Assembly: GCF_000183135.1 (NCBI RefSeq)
Contig: NC_014734.1
Span: forward strand, 3,534,001-3,598,000
Origin: Paludibacter propionicigenes WB4
GTDB lineage: Bacteria; Bacteroidota; Bacteroidia; Bacteroidales; Paludibacteraceae
Reading direction: 5' to 3'
DNA: 64,000 nt
The translations under genes were made by a program, and so were the position numbers. This document shows positions 28,801-37,767 of this stretch, piece after piece (position 1 is the stretch's first letter; each line of letters begins with the position of its first letter). The notes under the pieces were generated by a model. The model was not told the origin of the DNA, did no database searches, and saw only the letters and a program-made list of their open reading frames with translations.

Positions 28801-31800
28801 CTTGTTCGTCGCACCTGCTGATAAATTACCACCTATATTCACAGTGTTGTAATATATATTATATATATCCGAACCGGAATTCGAAACATAAAATCCGGAA
28901 AGAGTGGTTGGTGTGTTACCTCCCAGATTGATTATATTATTGGAAAATGCATTAAAGCCGCCACTACACATTATGCCATTTATACTGGCACTTGTGCTAC
29001 TTGCTCCCGTTACTGATAAATCATGTATAAAGTTTCCGTTTACATTGCTTGCTACCGTTGTTCCGCTATAAATATACATACCCGTCACTAAGCCTGCAAA
29101 TGAAGCGTACGTGTTACTTAGATTATAAATGGTATTCCCGCTTACGCTTTGTGAAGTGGTGGTGCCACTGTATTGTACTATACCCACTACTGAATGCAAA
29201 TAGTTGCTGGCATTAGTACCCGCACTGGCATTGGTTAAGTCATGTACCACATTGGAGTTAATTGTACTGATCCCTGATGTGGATAATATACCCATCACAT
29301 ATCCATAGGTTGAGGTTGAACTATTCGTCGAACCATTTGTCATGTTAGCTATCGTATTATTCGTAGCTATAAAGGTACCTCCACCAGAATTGATTATACC
29401 TGCTACTTTTTGGGCATTAGAGCTAGATGCCGAAGTAGCATTGACGCTGCCGACAATATTGCCCCCAATGATATTGCCGTTTATGGTACTCACACCGGCT
29501 CCCGCATTGTTTATTCCGTAGAAATGAGTCGCATTGGTTGCTACACTGTTGGCAACCGTAATGCCGGCTATTGCATTATTTTGTATTGTTACACTACTAC
29601 TGCTGCTATTGTATATTCCATTGAAAACACCATCAGTTGTAGCATTGGTTAACACAATAGAACCAGTGGATGTAGTCGAACCGATAGTATTGGCGGTAAT
29701 CGTTCCAATATTCAATAACCCTGCAAAATTATATATCCCGTTTAAACTTCCGGCACCATTATTAGCCCAGCTTATGTTAGCCATGGTGTTGCCCTGTATG
29801 CTACTCGCTGTACCCGTAGCAGCTACATTCAAGTATATGCCGTAGAAAGAATTGTTATTGGAGCTTGTTTTGGTCCAGGCACTGCCACCACAAAGGGGTG
29901 CACTACCACCTATAAAATTATCGTTTATTATAAATCCGTTTCCATTTGCTCCTAAATTTATTGCATAATAAGTAGTTGCACTCGTTGGAGCAAACGAAGT
30001 TGTTTCGTAGAAGCTATTTGCACTAATGCTCCAGGTAGCATTGTAGGATGACAGCATAATACCTACAGAAGAACCGGTTGCTGGATGCATATAATTGTAT
30101 ATATTGTTGTTACTGATGGTATTGCTGCTGTTATAGTATGATGAAGATCCATTTGAATATATCAAATTTACCGGACGATTTCCGGCAGCATTCGTGATAT
30201 TATTATGATCTATTATGTTATTCAAAGATGCTGTATTTATGCCTGCACCAAAGAAAATAGCACCTCCATTCGTGTCGGTTGATGAACCCTGTACCGTGCA
30301 GTATTTTACAGTATTACCGGATGCACCATTGACAAAGCGTATGGTAGAAGTCCCCGCCGTAGAACTGGTTGAACTATTCACAAAAATTAGATCGACAGCA
30401 CTTCCTGAACCATTCACACGTCCATCAATTACCACATTGCTTGCCCCGTTCAAGTCAATAAGTGGCGCAGTAAGATTACCTGCTATACTCAGCCCCGTTA
30501 CCGAAGGGTAAATGCTTACAGCGCTATAACTAGTATTGCCACTACCGTTAGCATTTAATACTGCGCTGCTATTTAGTATCTGGTTGGCTGTAATTTTTAA
30601 TTCAATATTTCCACTAATATTTCCATTGTTGATGGCATTAAAGGCAGATACTAAGTCTGTATATGATCCTTGTAAAGTTCCACTTACATAAGCATCTACA
30701 GTGGTGGCAGGAGGTGTGGTGGTAGCTTCAAAAGCACCTGCTTTGGGGTAAGTGACGCTACGGTTATTATTTTTATAGTCGTTAAGAACACTCACCGGAG
30801 TAGCAATCAAAGTGGATTCTGTTGAAAAATAATCGGTTACCGTTCCACTACCTGCATTGGTTAAGGCTGGATCAATATTTTTACTATTGGCATCCTGCCC
30901 GCTTATAAGCGGCACGGTAGTTACTCCTGTACTATTGTAATAACCCAATACTCCTCCTATACCGTTTGCATAATAATCGTTGTAGTCTAGGGTTAAATTT
31001 GTACTTGCCGCGTAGTTAAACCAAGCGGCATAATGCAAACTGCTACCACTTGTGGTAGAACGGGTGTTCATCAGGATATTATTTCTGAAATCTCTTGTAT
31101 TGGTACTTGCAGCACTATATAATGCATATGATTTATTTGTTGTTCCCGCTGACAAACTACCTCCAATATACACTGTGTTATAATATAGCTTGTTATTGTG
31201 ACCGCTTGCTCCGGACTCATATAGTCCGTATAATGTGGTTTTTGTATTACCTCCCAGACTGATGATATTATTGGCATACGTTGTTAATCCGGAAACTATG
31301 TCAATTCCGTAAATATTCGCCGAAGTACTGCTCGCCCCTGTTACTGACAGATCATGTATAAAGTTTCCCGTTACTGTACTCGCCGTCGTGCCGCCGCCAT
31401 AATACAATCCAACAACACTCCCGGTAAACGAGGCATAACTGTTCGACAAATTATAAATCGTATTACCGGATACATTTTGTGCAACTAATCCTGTTGTGTT
31501 TAGTCCAATACCCACTGCCGATTGTTGATACCCATTTCCTGTACTAGCATTGGCTATGGTCAGATCGTGTACCACATTTCCACTGATAGTGTTCGCACCG
31601 CCAGTAGTTAATATCCCCATAACATAGCCATAACTGCTCGTCGTAGCGTTGGTCGTTCCATTTACCATGTTTGCAACTATATTATTCGTAGCGGTAAATA
31701 TTCCTGAAGAAGAGTTATTTATCCCCACTACCTTTTGAGCATTAGAGGTGGCACCTGACACTGCGTTAATACTACCGACGGTATTGCCACCGATTGTATT

Positions 31801-34800
31801 CCCACTTACAGTTACTACACCACCGGATGCAGCGTTGGTTATACCATAAAAATGAGTGGCATTGGTTGCGACACTGTTAGTAGCAGTTATACCCGATATC
31901 GCATTGTTTTGTACCACCACGCCATTGGCACTGTTATTATATATTCCATAGAAATTGCCATCTGTTGTCGCATTGGTCAATACAATAGAACCTGTGGTTG
32001 AGGTTGAACCAATGGTATTGCCGGTAACTGTTCCGAAATTAACAATTCCGCTATTGGCATTTATACCATACCAGCTTGCATTGCCATTATTTGTCCAGTT
32101 GATATTGGCTATCGTATTCCCCTGCACACTGCTGGCCGTTCCGGAGCTAGCCGTACTTAAATAAATCCCTGAAAAGACATTATTGTTATTAGTTTTGGTC
32201 CAGGCACTGCCGCCGCAAGCAGGCGCACTACCGCCTATATAATTACCAATAATTGTAACATTGCCGTTATTCCCTGCATAGATTCCATACAGACTAATCG
32301 AAGAACTTGGTGCAAACGATCCTGTTTCATAGAGGCTATTACCGCTGATAGTCCAACCATTATTATAAAAATCAAGATAAATACCTGAAGAGTTTCCGAT
32401 AGTCAAACTAAGGAAATTATATATATTATTGTTGCTTATCGTATTATTGAGATTATAGTAAGAAGAATGCCCTCTTGAATTGATAGCATAATAAGGACGA
32501 TTGCCTCCTGCATTGGTAATATTGTTATGATCTACGGTATTATTGCTGTTGGCAACATTTGTGCTGGAAGTTCCAGAGCTAAAAACAACAATTCCTCCGC
32601 TTGGGTCGGTTGACGAGCCTGACAGGGTACAATACTTCAGAGTATTGTTTGAGGCACCGTTATTAAATCGAATAGTAGAAGTACCACCTGATGCACCTGT
32701 TGAATTGTTCACTATCGTCATATCCACAGAACTTCCTGTAGCATTCACGCGTCCATCAATCACCACATTATTGGCACCACTCAGGTCGATTAGCGGTGCG
32801 GCAAAATTGCCTGATATGCTCAGACCCGACACGGTAGGATAAATGCTGATTGCCGTATAGTTAGCTCCGCCTGTGCCGCTTCCGTTTAATACTGCACTGG
32901 TACCCAATACCTGACTGGCAGTTATTCTCAATTGAATATCTCCTGTGAGTATTCCGTTATTAATATCATTAAAGGCAGTTCTCAGATCGCCATACGATTT
33001 CTGTAAAGTACCGTTTATATAAGCATCTACGGTGGTAGCCGGAGTAGTGGCCGCTTCAAAGGCTCCTATCTTGGGGCTACTTGCGCTGCGGTTGTTGTTC
33101 AGGTAATCGAGAGTGGTGCTTACCGGTGTACCGACCAGGCTGGCATTGGAAGAAAGATAATCCAAAGCTGTAGCACTGCCGGCATTAGTTAAAGTAGGGT
33201 CGGCATTTTTACTGTTTGCATCCTGTCCGCTTATAAGTGGTATAGAGGTAACAGAGGTACCACTGTAATAGCCCAATGCACCTCCGGTACCACTAACATA
33301 ATAATCGTTATAATTAAGTGTAAGATTCGAATTTGTAGCATAATTAAAATAAGCTGCATAATGCAAATTGCTACCACTGGCTGTAGAACGTGTATTTACC
33401 AGAATATTGTTTCTGAAATCTCTGGTGTTGCTACTTAACGCACTGTATAAAGCATACGATTTATTCGTTACTCCGGCCGACAAGCTACCACTAATATAAA
33501 CAGTATTATAATACAAGCTGTTATTGTTGCCTGAATTACCTGTTTCGTATATACCGTATATGGTGGTGGCTGTATTTCCTCCCAGACTGATAATGTTGTT
33601 GGAATAGGTGGTTAATCCACTACTAATCTGTATACCATACATGCTTGCTCCGGTTACCGATAAATCGTGTATAAAATTATTGCTTACCTGGTTGGTTGCA
33701 CTTGTTCCGCCACTGGAGTAAACACCCATTATATAACCTGCAAACGCAGAGTATGTATTACTCAGGTTGTAGATGTTGTTTCCCGTGATAGTCTGCACAC
33801 CCGATGTTGTACTGTATTGCGCAATACCTACCATCGATTGCTGATTGGTATTATTAGTATTCGCATTAGCTATGGTTAAATCATGTATTACATTGTTGCT
33901 AATAGTATTCACACCGTTAGTGGTTAATATACCCATGGTGTAACCATAGGTAGTAGTCGTGGCATTAGTCGTGGCATTTATCAAATTAGCTATCGTATTG
34001 CCGGCAGCGGTAAACGTGCCTATACTCGGACTGTATATACCCACTACGGTTTGGGCATTGCTTGTTGAAAGGGATGAAGCATTGATAGTGCCCACTGTAT
34101 TGCCCCCGATAGTATTGTTATTTACTGTTTGCAAACCGCTTGAAGCTCCGGCATATATGCCATAAAAATTGGTTGCATTTGTACTTCCAGAGTTAGCTGC
34201 TGTGATACCTGCTATCACATTATTCTGTATTATTACAGCATTGTTGCTGGAATTGTAGATTCCCTGAAAGTTTCCACCGCTTGTTGCATTAGTGAAAACG
34301 ATAGAGCCTGTACCACTCGCCGATCCGATTATATTTCCGGTTGCCGTTCCAATGTTGTAAACTCCCTGATTGGTATATATTCCATACCAACTAGCACTGC
34401 CATTATTAGACCAGTTTATATTGGCTATTGTATTGCCTTGTATGTTATTCGGTGTTCCTGTACTTGAAGTTGAGCTGTAAATTCCATAAAAAACATTACT
34501 ATTTGCATTGCTTTTAATCCAGGCACTGCCGCCGCATGTTGCTGCGTTACCGCCTATATAGTTTCCGTTCACTGTAAATCCGCTACCGCTTGTTACATTT
34601 ATATTTATGCCGTAATATGTGCCCGAGCTGCCTGGAGCAAATGTTCCGGTTTCGTAGAAACTATTGCCGTTTATAGTCCACGCTGTATTATAAGTTCCCA
34701 GATTAACACCATAAGAATTACTTGCCGTACGGTTAAAGAAGTCATAAACATTATTGTTGGTAACAGAATTACCACTATTGAGGTAACCCGTTGTTCCATT

Positions 34801-37767
34801 GGAGTACAAAGCGTTGATTGGGCGATTACCCTCTGCATTGGTAATATTGTTGTGATCTATTGTGTTGTTGTTATTGGCCACACCCGAAGTGGTGGTGCTA
34901 AAAAACACCACCCCACTAGTGTTATCCGCTCCCGATCCCTTGATGGTACAATATTTTACCGTATTGCCTGTAGCTCCGTTAATAAACCGTATGGTAGAAG
35001 TTACACCTGCTATGGCATTACTGGTGGAAGTATTTACTATGGTCAGATCTGCTGCACTGCCTGTGCCGTTTACCCTACCATCAAGCACCACATTGTCGGC
35101 TCCGTTAAAGTCGATAAGCGGTGCAGTAAGGTTGCCCGAAATGTTCAGACCCGTTACCGTTGGATAAATATTGATACTGCTGTAACTGGCACTACCACTA
35201 CCGCTTGCATTTAATGTGGCACTAGTGTATAGCACCTGATTCCCTGTTATTTTCAACACTATGTCGCCTGTTACACTACCGTTATTAATAGCAGAGAAGG
35301 CATCTCCCAGGTCTTTATACGATCCCTTCAGGGTAGCACCCACATAAGCATCGACCGATGTGGCGGAAGCAGTGGATGATTCTAAAGCGCCCATCTTAGG
35401 GGCAGTTGTACTGCGACTGCTGTTCATGTAGTCGGTCGTTATACTCATCGGTATGGCAGCAATTGTAGCATTGGATGCATAATAATCAGATGCAGTTCCA
35501 CTACCGGCATTGGTGAAGGCGGGATCTACATTTTTACTATTGGTATCATAAGCAGTAATCAACGGAAGCGATGTTACATTTGCATTATTGTAATAGCCCA
35601 ATACACCACCGGTTCCAGCGGCATAATAATCATTGTTATTCAGGGTTAGATTGGTGCTTACAGTATAGTTAAACCATGCAGTATAATGTAAATTACTGCC
35701 ACCGGTAGTAGAGCGGGTGTTTATCAGAATATTGTTTCTGAAATCCCTTGTATTGGTACTTGCAGCACTGTATAAGGCATAAGATTTATTTGTTACACCC
35801 GAAGACAAACTTCCCGATATATTTACGGTGTTATAAAATAAGTTGTTGACGCCCGAAGATCCTGGTTCATATATTCCATATAGAGTGGTTGCTGTATTTC
35901 CACCAAGGCTTATGATATTATTAGCGTAAGTCGCTGATCCACCATTGATCTGTATGCCATATATGCTGGCCCCCGTACTATTTGTACCGGTTACCGACAA
36001 ATGGTGAATAAAGTTTCGGTTAATACTGCTGGGTACTGAGGAAGGACCACTGAAGTAAATACCCAGTACATTACCCACAAACGATGCATAAGTATTGCTC
36101 AGGTTGTAAATGGTATTCCCGCTTACATTTTGTGCATAAGACATACCACTGGCTTGCGCAATACCCACCACCGATTGCTGATAACCGCTACCCGGGTTGA
36201 GATTGGATATGGTTAAATCATGAATCACATTGCCGCTAATTGTATTCGCACCATTTGTTGTCAATACTCCCATCACGTAACCATAGTAAGCTGTTGCATT
36301 TGTAGTTCCGTTTATCAGGTTGGCTACGGTATTATTGGCGGCATTGAAAGCACCTGTACCATCGCTGTATATCCCCACCATCGTTTGAGCAGCGGAAGTA
36401 GATGCCGATAAGGCATTGATACTACCGGCCGTATTGCCACCAATAGAATTACCATTTATGGTTAACGATCCTGCCCCTTTATTGCATATTCCATAGAAAT
36501 TAGTTCCGTTGGTAGCTACACTGCTATTGGTGGTAATACCGGATATTGCATTATTTTGGATTACCACACTACCTGTACTATAGTTATATATTCCACAAAA
36601 GCCATAAGCACTGGTTACTGCATTCGTTAACACGATAGAGCCTGTTGTAGTAGTCGATCCGATTATATTTCCACTAACTGTTCCTATACCGAAGACTCCG
36701 CTAATGGTAGATATCCCGAACCAATTACCGGAGCTGTTGTTAGACCAGTTTATATTGGCTATTTTATTGCCTTGTATGCTGTTCAACGTTCCAGAGTTAG
36801 TAGCACTTACGTAAATTCCGTAAAAATCATTGCTATTGCTACTGGTTTTGGTAAAAGCACTACCACCGCATAAAGGAGCTGTACCCCCTATATAATTATT
36901 TGTTAATACAAATCCTGCTCCTGTTGAACTTATATTTATCGCATAATAAGCATATGCTCCACCGGGTGCTAGTGAGGTTGTTTCGTAAAAACTATTAGCA
37001 TTGATGATCCATGCATCGTTGTATGTCGACAGATTAATACCAGAAGACTTAGCTCCCTGATGAAAGAAATTGTATATATTGTTATTACTTATCGTATTGC
37101 TGACGTTCATGAGATTCAACGAACCATTTGAGTATAATACATTGAACGGACGATTTCCTCCCTGATTCGTGATATTATTATGGTCTATCGTATTATTGCT
37201 ATTGGTAATACCTGAGATAGTAATATCAAAAAAAACTATTCCACTTTCGGTACTGGTTGTAGAACCTTTGATAGCACAATATTTCACTACGTTATTTGTG
37301 GCTCCATTGACAAACCGTATAGTGGAGGTTCCTGCCGTTGAGGCGATAGAGCTGTTCGCTATCGCTAAATCCACGTCCGTACCCGAACCGTTTATGCTAC
37401 CATCTATGGTTACATTAGCTGCTTTGTTCAGGTCTATGAGCGGAGCACCATCCAGACTCCCATTAATACTAAGCCCTGTTGCAGTAGGATAAATCTTTAC
37501 ATCCGTGTAACTGGCACTACCGCTACCACTGGCGTTGAGAGCTGCTGAGGCTGTTTCGGTCGTGCTTGCCGAAAGGGCAATGCTAATACTACCCTTGTGA
37601 GTACCGGCATTGATGGCATCGAATGCGCCTTTCAGCGTGCCATAAGTACCGGTAGTAGTGCCACTAGTGGCTGTTACCGACACACCACCTGCAGCCTGAA
37701 GCGTGGTACTTAATAAGAAACAACTAATTGCTATTAAAGCAAGCTTGATGGGGTAAAATGTTTTCAT
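19816..37767 (-). CDS. Giant T9SS-exported beta-helix-like repeat protein (5983 residues)
   Basis: Start chosen at ATG 37767, which begins a clear signal peptide (MKTFYPIKLALIAISCFLLSTTLQA); ATG 37824 would add 19 residues. The body consists of seven tandem modules of about 770 residues. Each has a head (VDAYVxGTLQxSYxDLxxAFxAINNG, then AVLNASGSGSASY and IYPTVxGLSI), followed by many short strands rich in N, G, S and T with NNTIDHNNITN, GNTIxNL and NNTVYIGG patterns typical of parallel right-handed beta-helices. A module ends around PKMGAFEATT. After the last module come a non-repetitive domain of about 330 residues (WTGATSTDWSDVTNW...) and a T9SS C-terminal domain (LMLYDIAGRFIEK...PGVYVAKAVVNN). 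Predicted to be a very long secreted filament or adhesin. It is the first gene of the giant operon, 64 bases ahead of the next. Confidence 0.88.
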   Translation of the reverse strand: MKTFYPIKLALIAISCFLLSTTLQAAGGVSVTATSGTTTGTYGTLKGAFDAINAGTHKGSISIALSASTTETASAALNASGSGSASYTDVKIYPTATGLSINGSLDGAPLIDLNKAANVTIDGSINGSGTDVDLAIANSSIASTAGTSTIRFVNGATNNVVKYCAIKGSTTSTESGIVFFDITISGITNSNNTIDHNNITNQGGNRPFNVLYSNGSLNLMNVSNTISNNNIYNFFHQGAKSSGINLSTYNDAWIINANSFYETTSLAPGGAYAYYAINISSTGAGFVLTNNYIGGTAPLCGGSAFTKTSSNSNDFYGIYVSATNSGTLNSIQGNKIANINWSNNSSGNWFGISTISGVFGIGTVSGNIIGSTTTTGSIVLTNAVTSAYGFCGIYNYSTGSVVIQNNAISGITTNSSVATNGTNFYGICNKGAGSLTINGNSIGGNTAGSINALSASTSAAQTMVGIYSDGTGAFNAANNTVANLINGTTNATAYYGYVMGVLTTNGANTISGNVIHDLTISNLNPGSGYQQSVVGIAQASGMSYAQNVSGNTIYNLSNTYASFVGNVLGIYFSGPSSVPSSINRNFIHHLSVTGTNSTGASIYGIQINGGSATYANNIISLGGNTATTLYGIYEPGSSGVNNLFYNTVNISGSLSSGVTNKSYALYSAASTNTRDFRNNILINTRSTTGGSNLHYTAWFNYTVSTNLTLNNNDYYAAGTGGVLGYYNNANVTSLPLITAYDTNSKNVDPAFTNAGSGTASDYYASNATIAAIPMSITTDYMNSSRSTTAPKMGALESSTASATSVDAYVGATLKGSYKDLGDAFSAINNGSVTGDIVLKITGNQVLYTSATLNASGSGSASYSSINIYPTVTGLNISGNLTAPLIDFNGADNVVLDGRVNGTGSAADLTIVNTSTSNAIAGVTSTIRFINGATGNTVKYCTIKGSGADNTSGVVFFSTTTSGVANNNNTIDHNNITNAEGNRPINALYSNGTTGYLNSGNSVTNNNVYDFFNRTASNSYGVNLGTYNTAWTINGNSFYETGTFAPGSSGTYYGININVTSGSGFTVNGNYIGGNAATCGGSAWIKSNANSNVFYGIYSSTSSTGTPNNIQGNTIANINWSNNGSASWYGIYTNQGVYNIGTATGNIIGSASGTGSIVFTNATSGGNFQGIYNSSNNAVIIQNNVIAGITAANSGSTNATNFYGIYAGASSGLQTVNNNTIGGNTVGTINASSLSTSNAQTVVGIYSPSIGTFTAAGNTIANLINATTNATTTTYGYTMGILTTNGVNTISNNVIHDLTIANANTNNTNQQSMVGIAQYSTTSGVQTITGNNIYNLSNTYSAFAGYIMGVYSSGGTSATNQVSNNFIHDLSVTGASMYGIQISSGLTTYSNNIISLGGNTATTIYGIYETGNSGNNNSLYYNTVYISGSLSAGVTNKSYALYSALSSNTRDFRNNILVNTRSTASGSNLHYAAYFNYATNSNLTLNYNDYYVSGTGGALGYYSGTSVTSIPLISGQDANSKNADPTLTNAGSATALDYLSSNASLVGTPVSTTLDYLNNNRSASSPKIGAFEAATTPATTVDAYINGTLQKSYGDLRTAFNDINNGILTGDIQLRITASQVLGTSAVLNGSGTGGANYTAISIYPTVSGLSISGNFAAPLIDLSGANNVVIDGRVNATGSSVDMTIVNNSTGASGGTSTIRFNNGASNNTLKYCTLSGSSTDPSGGIVVFSSGTSSTNVANSNNTVDHNNITNAGGNRPYYAINSRGHSSYYNLNNTISNNNIYNFLSLTIGNSSGIYLDFYNNGWTISGNSLYETGSFAPSSSISLYGIYAGNNGNVTIIGNYIGGSAPACGGSAWTKTNNNNVFSGIYLSTASSGTASSVQGNTIANINWTNNGNASWYGINANSGIVNFGTVTGNTIGSTSTTGSIVLTNATTDGNFYGIYNNSANGVVVQNNAISGITATNSVATNATHFYGITNAASGGVVTVSGNTIGGNTVGSINAVSGATSNAQKVVGINNSSSGIFTATNNIVANMVNGTTNATTSSYGYVMGILTTGGANTISGNVVHDLTIANASTGNGYQQSAVGIGLNTTGLVAQNVSGNTIYNLSNSYASFTGSVVGLYYGGGTTASTVTGNFIHDLSVTGASSTSANIYGIDIVSGLTTYANNIISLGGNTKTTLYGLYESGASGHNNKLYYNTVYIGGSLSAGTTNKSYALYSAASTNTRDFRNNILMNTRSTTSGSSLHYAAWFNYAASTNLTLDYNDYYANGIGGVLGYYNSTGVTTVPLISGQDANSKNIDPALTNAGSGTVTDYFSTESTLIATPVSVLNDYKNNNRSVTYPKAGAFEATTTPPATTVDAYVSGTLQGSYTDLVSAFNAINNGNISGNIELKITANQILNSSAVLNANGSGNTSYSAVSIYPSVTGLSIAGNLTAPLIDLNGASNVVIDGRVNGSGSAVDLIFVNSSTSSTAGTSTIRFVNGASGNTVKYCTVQGSSTDTNGGAIFFGAGINTASLNNIIDHNNITNAAGNRPVNLIYSNGSSSYYNSSNTISNNNIYNYMHPATGSSVGIMLSSYNATWSISANSFYETTSFAPTSATTYYAINLGANGNGFIINDNFIGGSAPLCGGSAWTKTSSNNNSFYGIYLNVAATGTASSIQGNTMANISWANNGAGSLNGIYNFAGLLNIGTITANTIGSTTSTGSIVLTNATTDGVFNGIYNSSSSSVTIQNNAIAGITVANSVATNATHFYGINNAGAGVSTINGNIIGGNIVGSVNATSASSSNAQKVAGIINSGGGTFIATNNTIANMTNGSTNSSTSTYGYVMGILSTSGISTINSNVVHDLTNASAGTNASNYLHSVVGIVQYSGTTTSQSVSGNTIYNLSNTYASFAGLVTGMYIYSGTTVASNVNGNFIHDLSVTGASSTSASINGIMCSGGFNAFSNNIINLGGNTPTTLSGFYVSNSGSDIYNIYYNTVNIGGNLSAGATNKSYAVYHATSSQKVDLKNNILINTRSTTGGSSLHYAVYFNAVTLANLTMNYNDYYVTGTGGALCRYSGADVTSLPLVAGYDAGSMTVDPALTNAGSGTATDYFSTNTTLAGTPVSVINDYLSNIRSMSYPKMGAFEATTLPPSTTVDAYVSGTLQGSFKDLTAAFTAVNNGALTGSIELKITASQVLSASAVLNASGSGSTSYTDISIYPTGTGLSIVGNLAVPLIDLNGAKNVTIDGRVNATGSAIDLSLINTSTASTAGTSTIRWVNDAQSNIVKFCTIKGSTADATGGILFFSTTSGSTGNSNNTIDNNSVTNYMDAFRPVNAIYSNGTASAVNTGNVVSNNKIYNFLNRGVASYGINLPSNSTAWIIIGNSFYETTTFAPTASVDYKIVNFSNTSGTITVSNNYIGGSDVQCGGTPWTKTNAFNNNYYGMYISAGTGTASDIQGNTIRNFSYANSLNGSWNAIWTAGGDYNIGTTTGNVIGSSTGNGSITLTNSSAGGSFTGISGSGATIKIQNNVLGAITVANSTASAGISSITGIDGNGTTLCTISNNTVGSTDSGTTNSIYASSTSSSNAQSILGISIRGTGGTLTCSGNTVAKLTNASTYSSGSVTGIFVGTGGAGTVSNNTIRDIATSNSAGASIYGLQFQNTTAVSNAISGNKIYNLSNTYSGFSGQIYGLYYNGGTTASTVSNNFINGLSVNATNTAILEGIMISAGSGTYANNIVSIQGDTPGTMYGIYENGGSSTTNNIYFNTVSVGGTVASGSSNSFAFYSQSTSNIRNFRNNIFNNTRTNNGGTGTHYAAYFNYGTSANLTLDYNDYYASGIGGSAFYSTAGLTGTNGNSVMLNPQFINIGGTNASDYLPANGYLLGVTGTSVTTDYVGTTRSATAPAMGAYDYPVTAPPGNVTVTDGINSGEFQNLGGAFAAINSGGYTGAITVQVKGSTTELSTAVLNANGSVTSINIYPTVAGVSITGNLPGAPLINLNGASNVTIDGRVNATGTTKDLSIINTIADNVATTATIQFINGASNNTVKYCTIKGSATNTGTGVLLFSTSTGTTGNNTNTIDHNDISCATDANRPINVIYSVGTSGKINTGNTISNNNIYNFFHRAPAASYSYGINLYNNTSDWNITGNSFYETASFTPTATGQYNVIYINNTSGVNFNVSNNYIGGSAANCGGSPWTKTAGTSGNTFQAITMNVGTTTASSVQGNIITNFDFYNVNGADWFGINVVAGNVNIGTITGNVIGAATGNGSIKLTNSAFNGSLCGIYTTSSGVVNIANNVIGALTAANTVSTLSTNLYGIWRQSGGTTTIANNTVGSTDSGTNNSLTATSISSGSIQKVYGIYNAATGTLSITGNVISKINNAASSLSQTAGICMSSGTATITNNTVRDMTTASGATAIDYTASMVGIAIGGSGSSVTGNTVYNLTNTNTGAGNVFGICTSASSTVSGNYVHDLFIGSNSTIAGITLGTTGSTTCINNVVTLKNDIPNISLWGIWDLAPSGATINVSHNTVYIGGNDAGGSFKYSAAYCSWQTPTCYRKVYNNVLVNARSTPAASDRHLGAMFNYTVNNSYLELDYNNYYVSGSGGTLGFSNVTNRTSLPIVPGFDAHSTATNLTFANTAGTAAVDYAFSEALTGAQGTGVLTDYLQNVRSITTPKLGAFEYSTVQPAPATTVDAYVGGTLQTSYIDLKAAFDAINLGTHTGSITLKVTANQILSSAAVLNASGSSSASYTDLTIYPTTSGLSIVGNLTTPLIDLNGAKNVTIDGRVNAIGADVDMLIYNASTASTAGTSTIRFINDASTNTVKYCTIKGSTADISSGIIFFSTTTGTMGNSNNTIDHNSITNAGGMSRPVNAIFSNGTSGKVNTGGIISNNVIYDFLNRGTASYGINILSYNSGWTITGNSFYETTSFVPTASVAYNVIYVNNASGSNFAISGNYIGGSAANCAGTAWTKTNAFDNTFTGIYVSTATGTASNVQGNTIKNLAWSNSSSASWYAINVYGGDVNVGTVTGNTIGAPTGNGSVSVTDAGSSGVLYGINIQSTGTVSVQNNTIGAITTACSASTAPMNFYGIYKVSGAGTTTISGNVIGSSDEGTTNSINASSTSTGSAQTVVGIYSYGSGAVQISGNTIAKLTNATTSTGTSTYGYTIGIQTNAGTNTVSNNVIRDLKISNANTDATYQPSVAGIVQNATSAVAQTITGNTIYNLTNDFATFAGAVTGLYYNGSTTASTVTGNFIHDLNVTGASSTTASIYGIKINAGATTYANNIISLGGNSKTTLYGIYETGSSGHNNNLYFNTVYIAGSLGSGATNKSYALYSATNTNTRNFRNNIFSNVRSTTGGSNLHYAAYFVPTTVGSLTLNYNDYYVSGTGGKLGYFNSTYPGSLPLITGFDANSLAIDPAFANSGGAAAADYKPSAKLDGVTGTGIATDFIGTTRGTTPTMGAYDILQSVWTGATSTDWSDVTNWTPNVVPTSAVDVVVGSVVNSPTVGDNSICKSLKINTGGVITIPAGKSLTVVGTITNNAGVSGIIVKSSASLPNGTLIFNNAQNAPVQATVEMYSKASWNLTNTTGNKYKWQFFGVPVRTLVASPTLDGALVRRYDESQLTSNWFALNSSSTLDPFTGYEIAQESAKTYTITGDLVNADISKNLVYSTGAVNAGSHLLANPYTAAIDITKLNFGTQTDATVYLYNTGTVNDWANYTGVTDGSNPGQYTAAPKATAGVGGIPAQIPSMQGFVVKALSNDVNATFGIPYSAVVTKNTNQQRVKSSNTSLDKVYTIIDVVGTTGGDRMWLFTDASCSHKFDNGWDGRKMLGSALVPQLYASEADGDYQVNSVNDMNNTELAFQAGTDTNYKLRFTHNNVGTVYDKLYLLDKVTGTTTDITASGTEYFFTAGSGSPSVNRFKIISTTSAVTGLPDVTTDPVVTVFSSKNTIFVQNNTSDKGDLMLYDIAGRFIEKLPFSASAITTMPTSLLPGVYVAKAVVNNKVVVTKNLIIQ
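21450..37690 (-). repeat. Seven modules of about 2.3 kb in the giant beta-helix gene
   Basis: The module head (VDAY-type motif, reading leftwards) occurs near 37680 (divergent first copy), 35360, 33040, 30705, 28370, 26085 (divergent VTVTDG variant) and 23775. The spacing is about 2.28-2.34 kb. Copies are clearly related but diverged, unlike the 504-bp array in the next gene. Confidence 0.82.

Noticed and set aside
20230-37492. Many + strand open frames of 60-170 codons opposite the giant beta-helix gene
   Set aside because: They recur once per module at the same relative place, so they are shadows of the repeated minus-strand code.
7773-37767. Nonribosomal or polyketide synthase as an explanation for the giant genes
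   Set aside because: No adenylation, ketosynthase or carrier motifs; both have signal peptides, structural repeats and T9SS ends.
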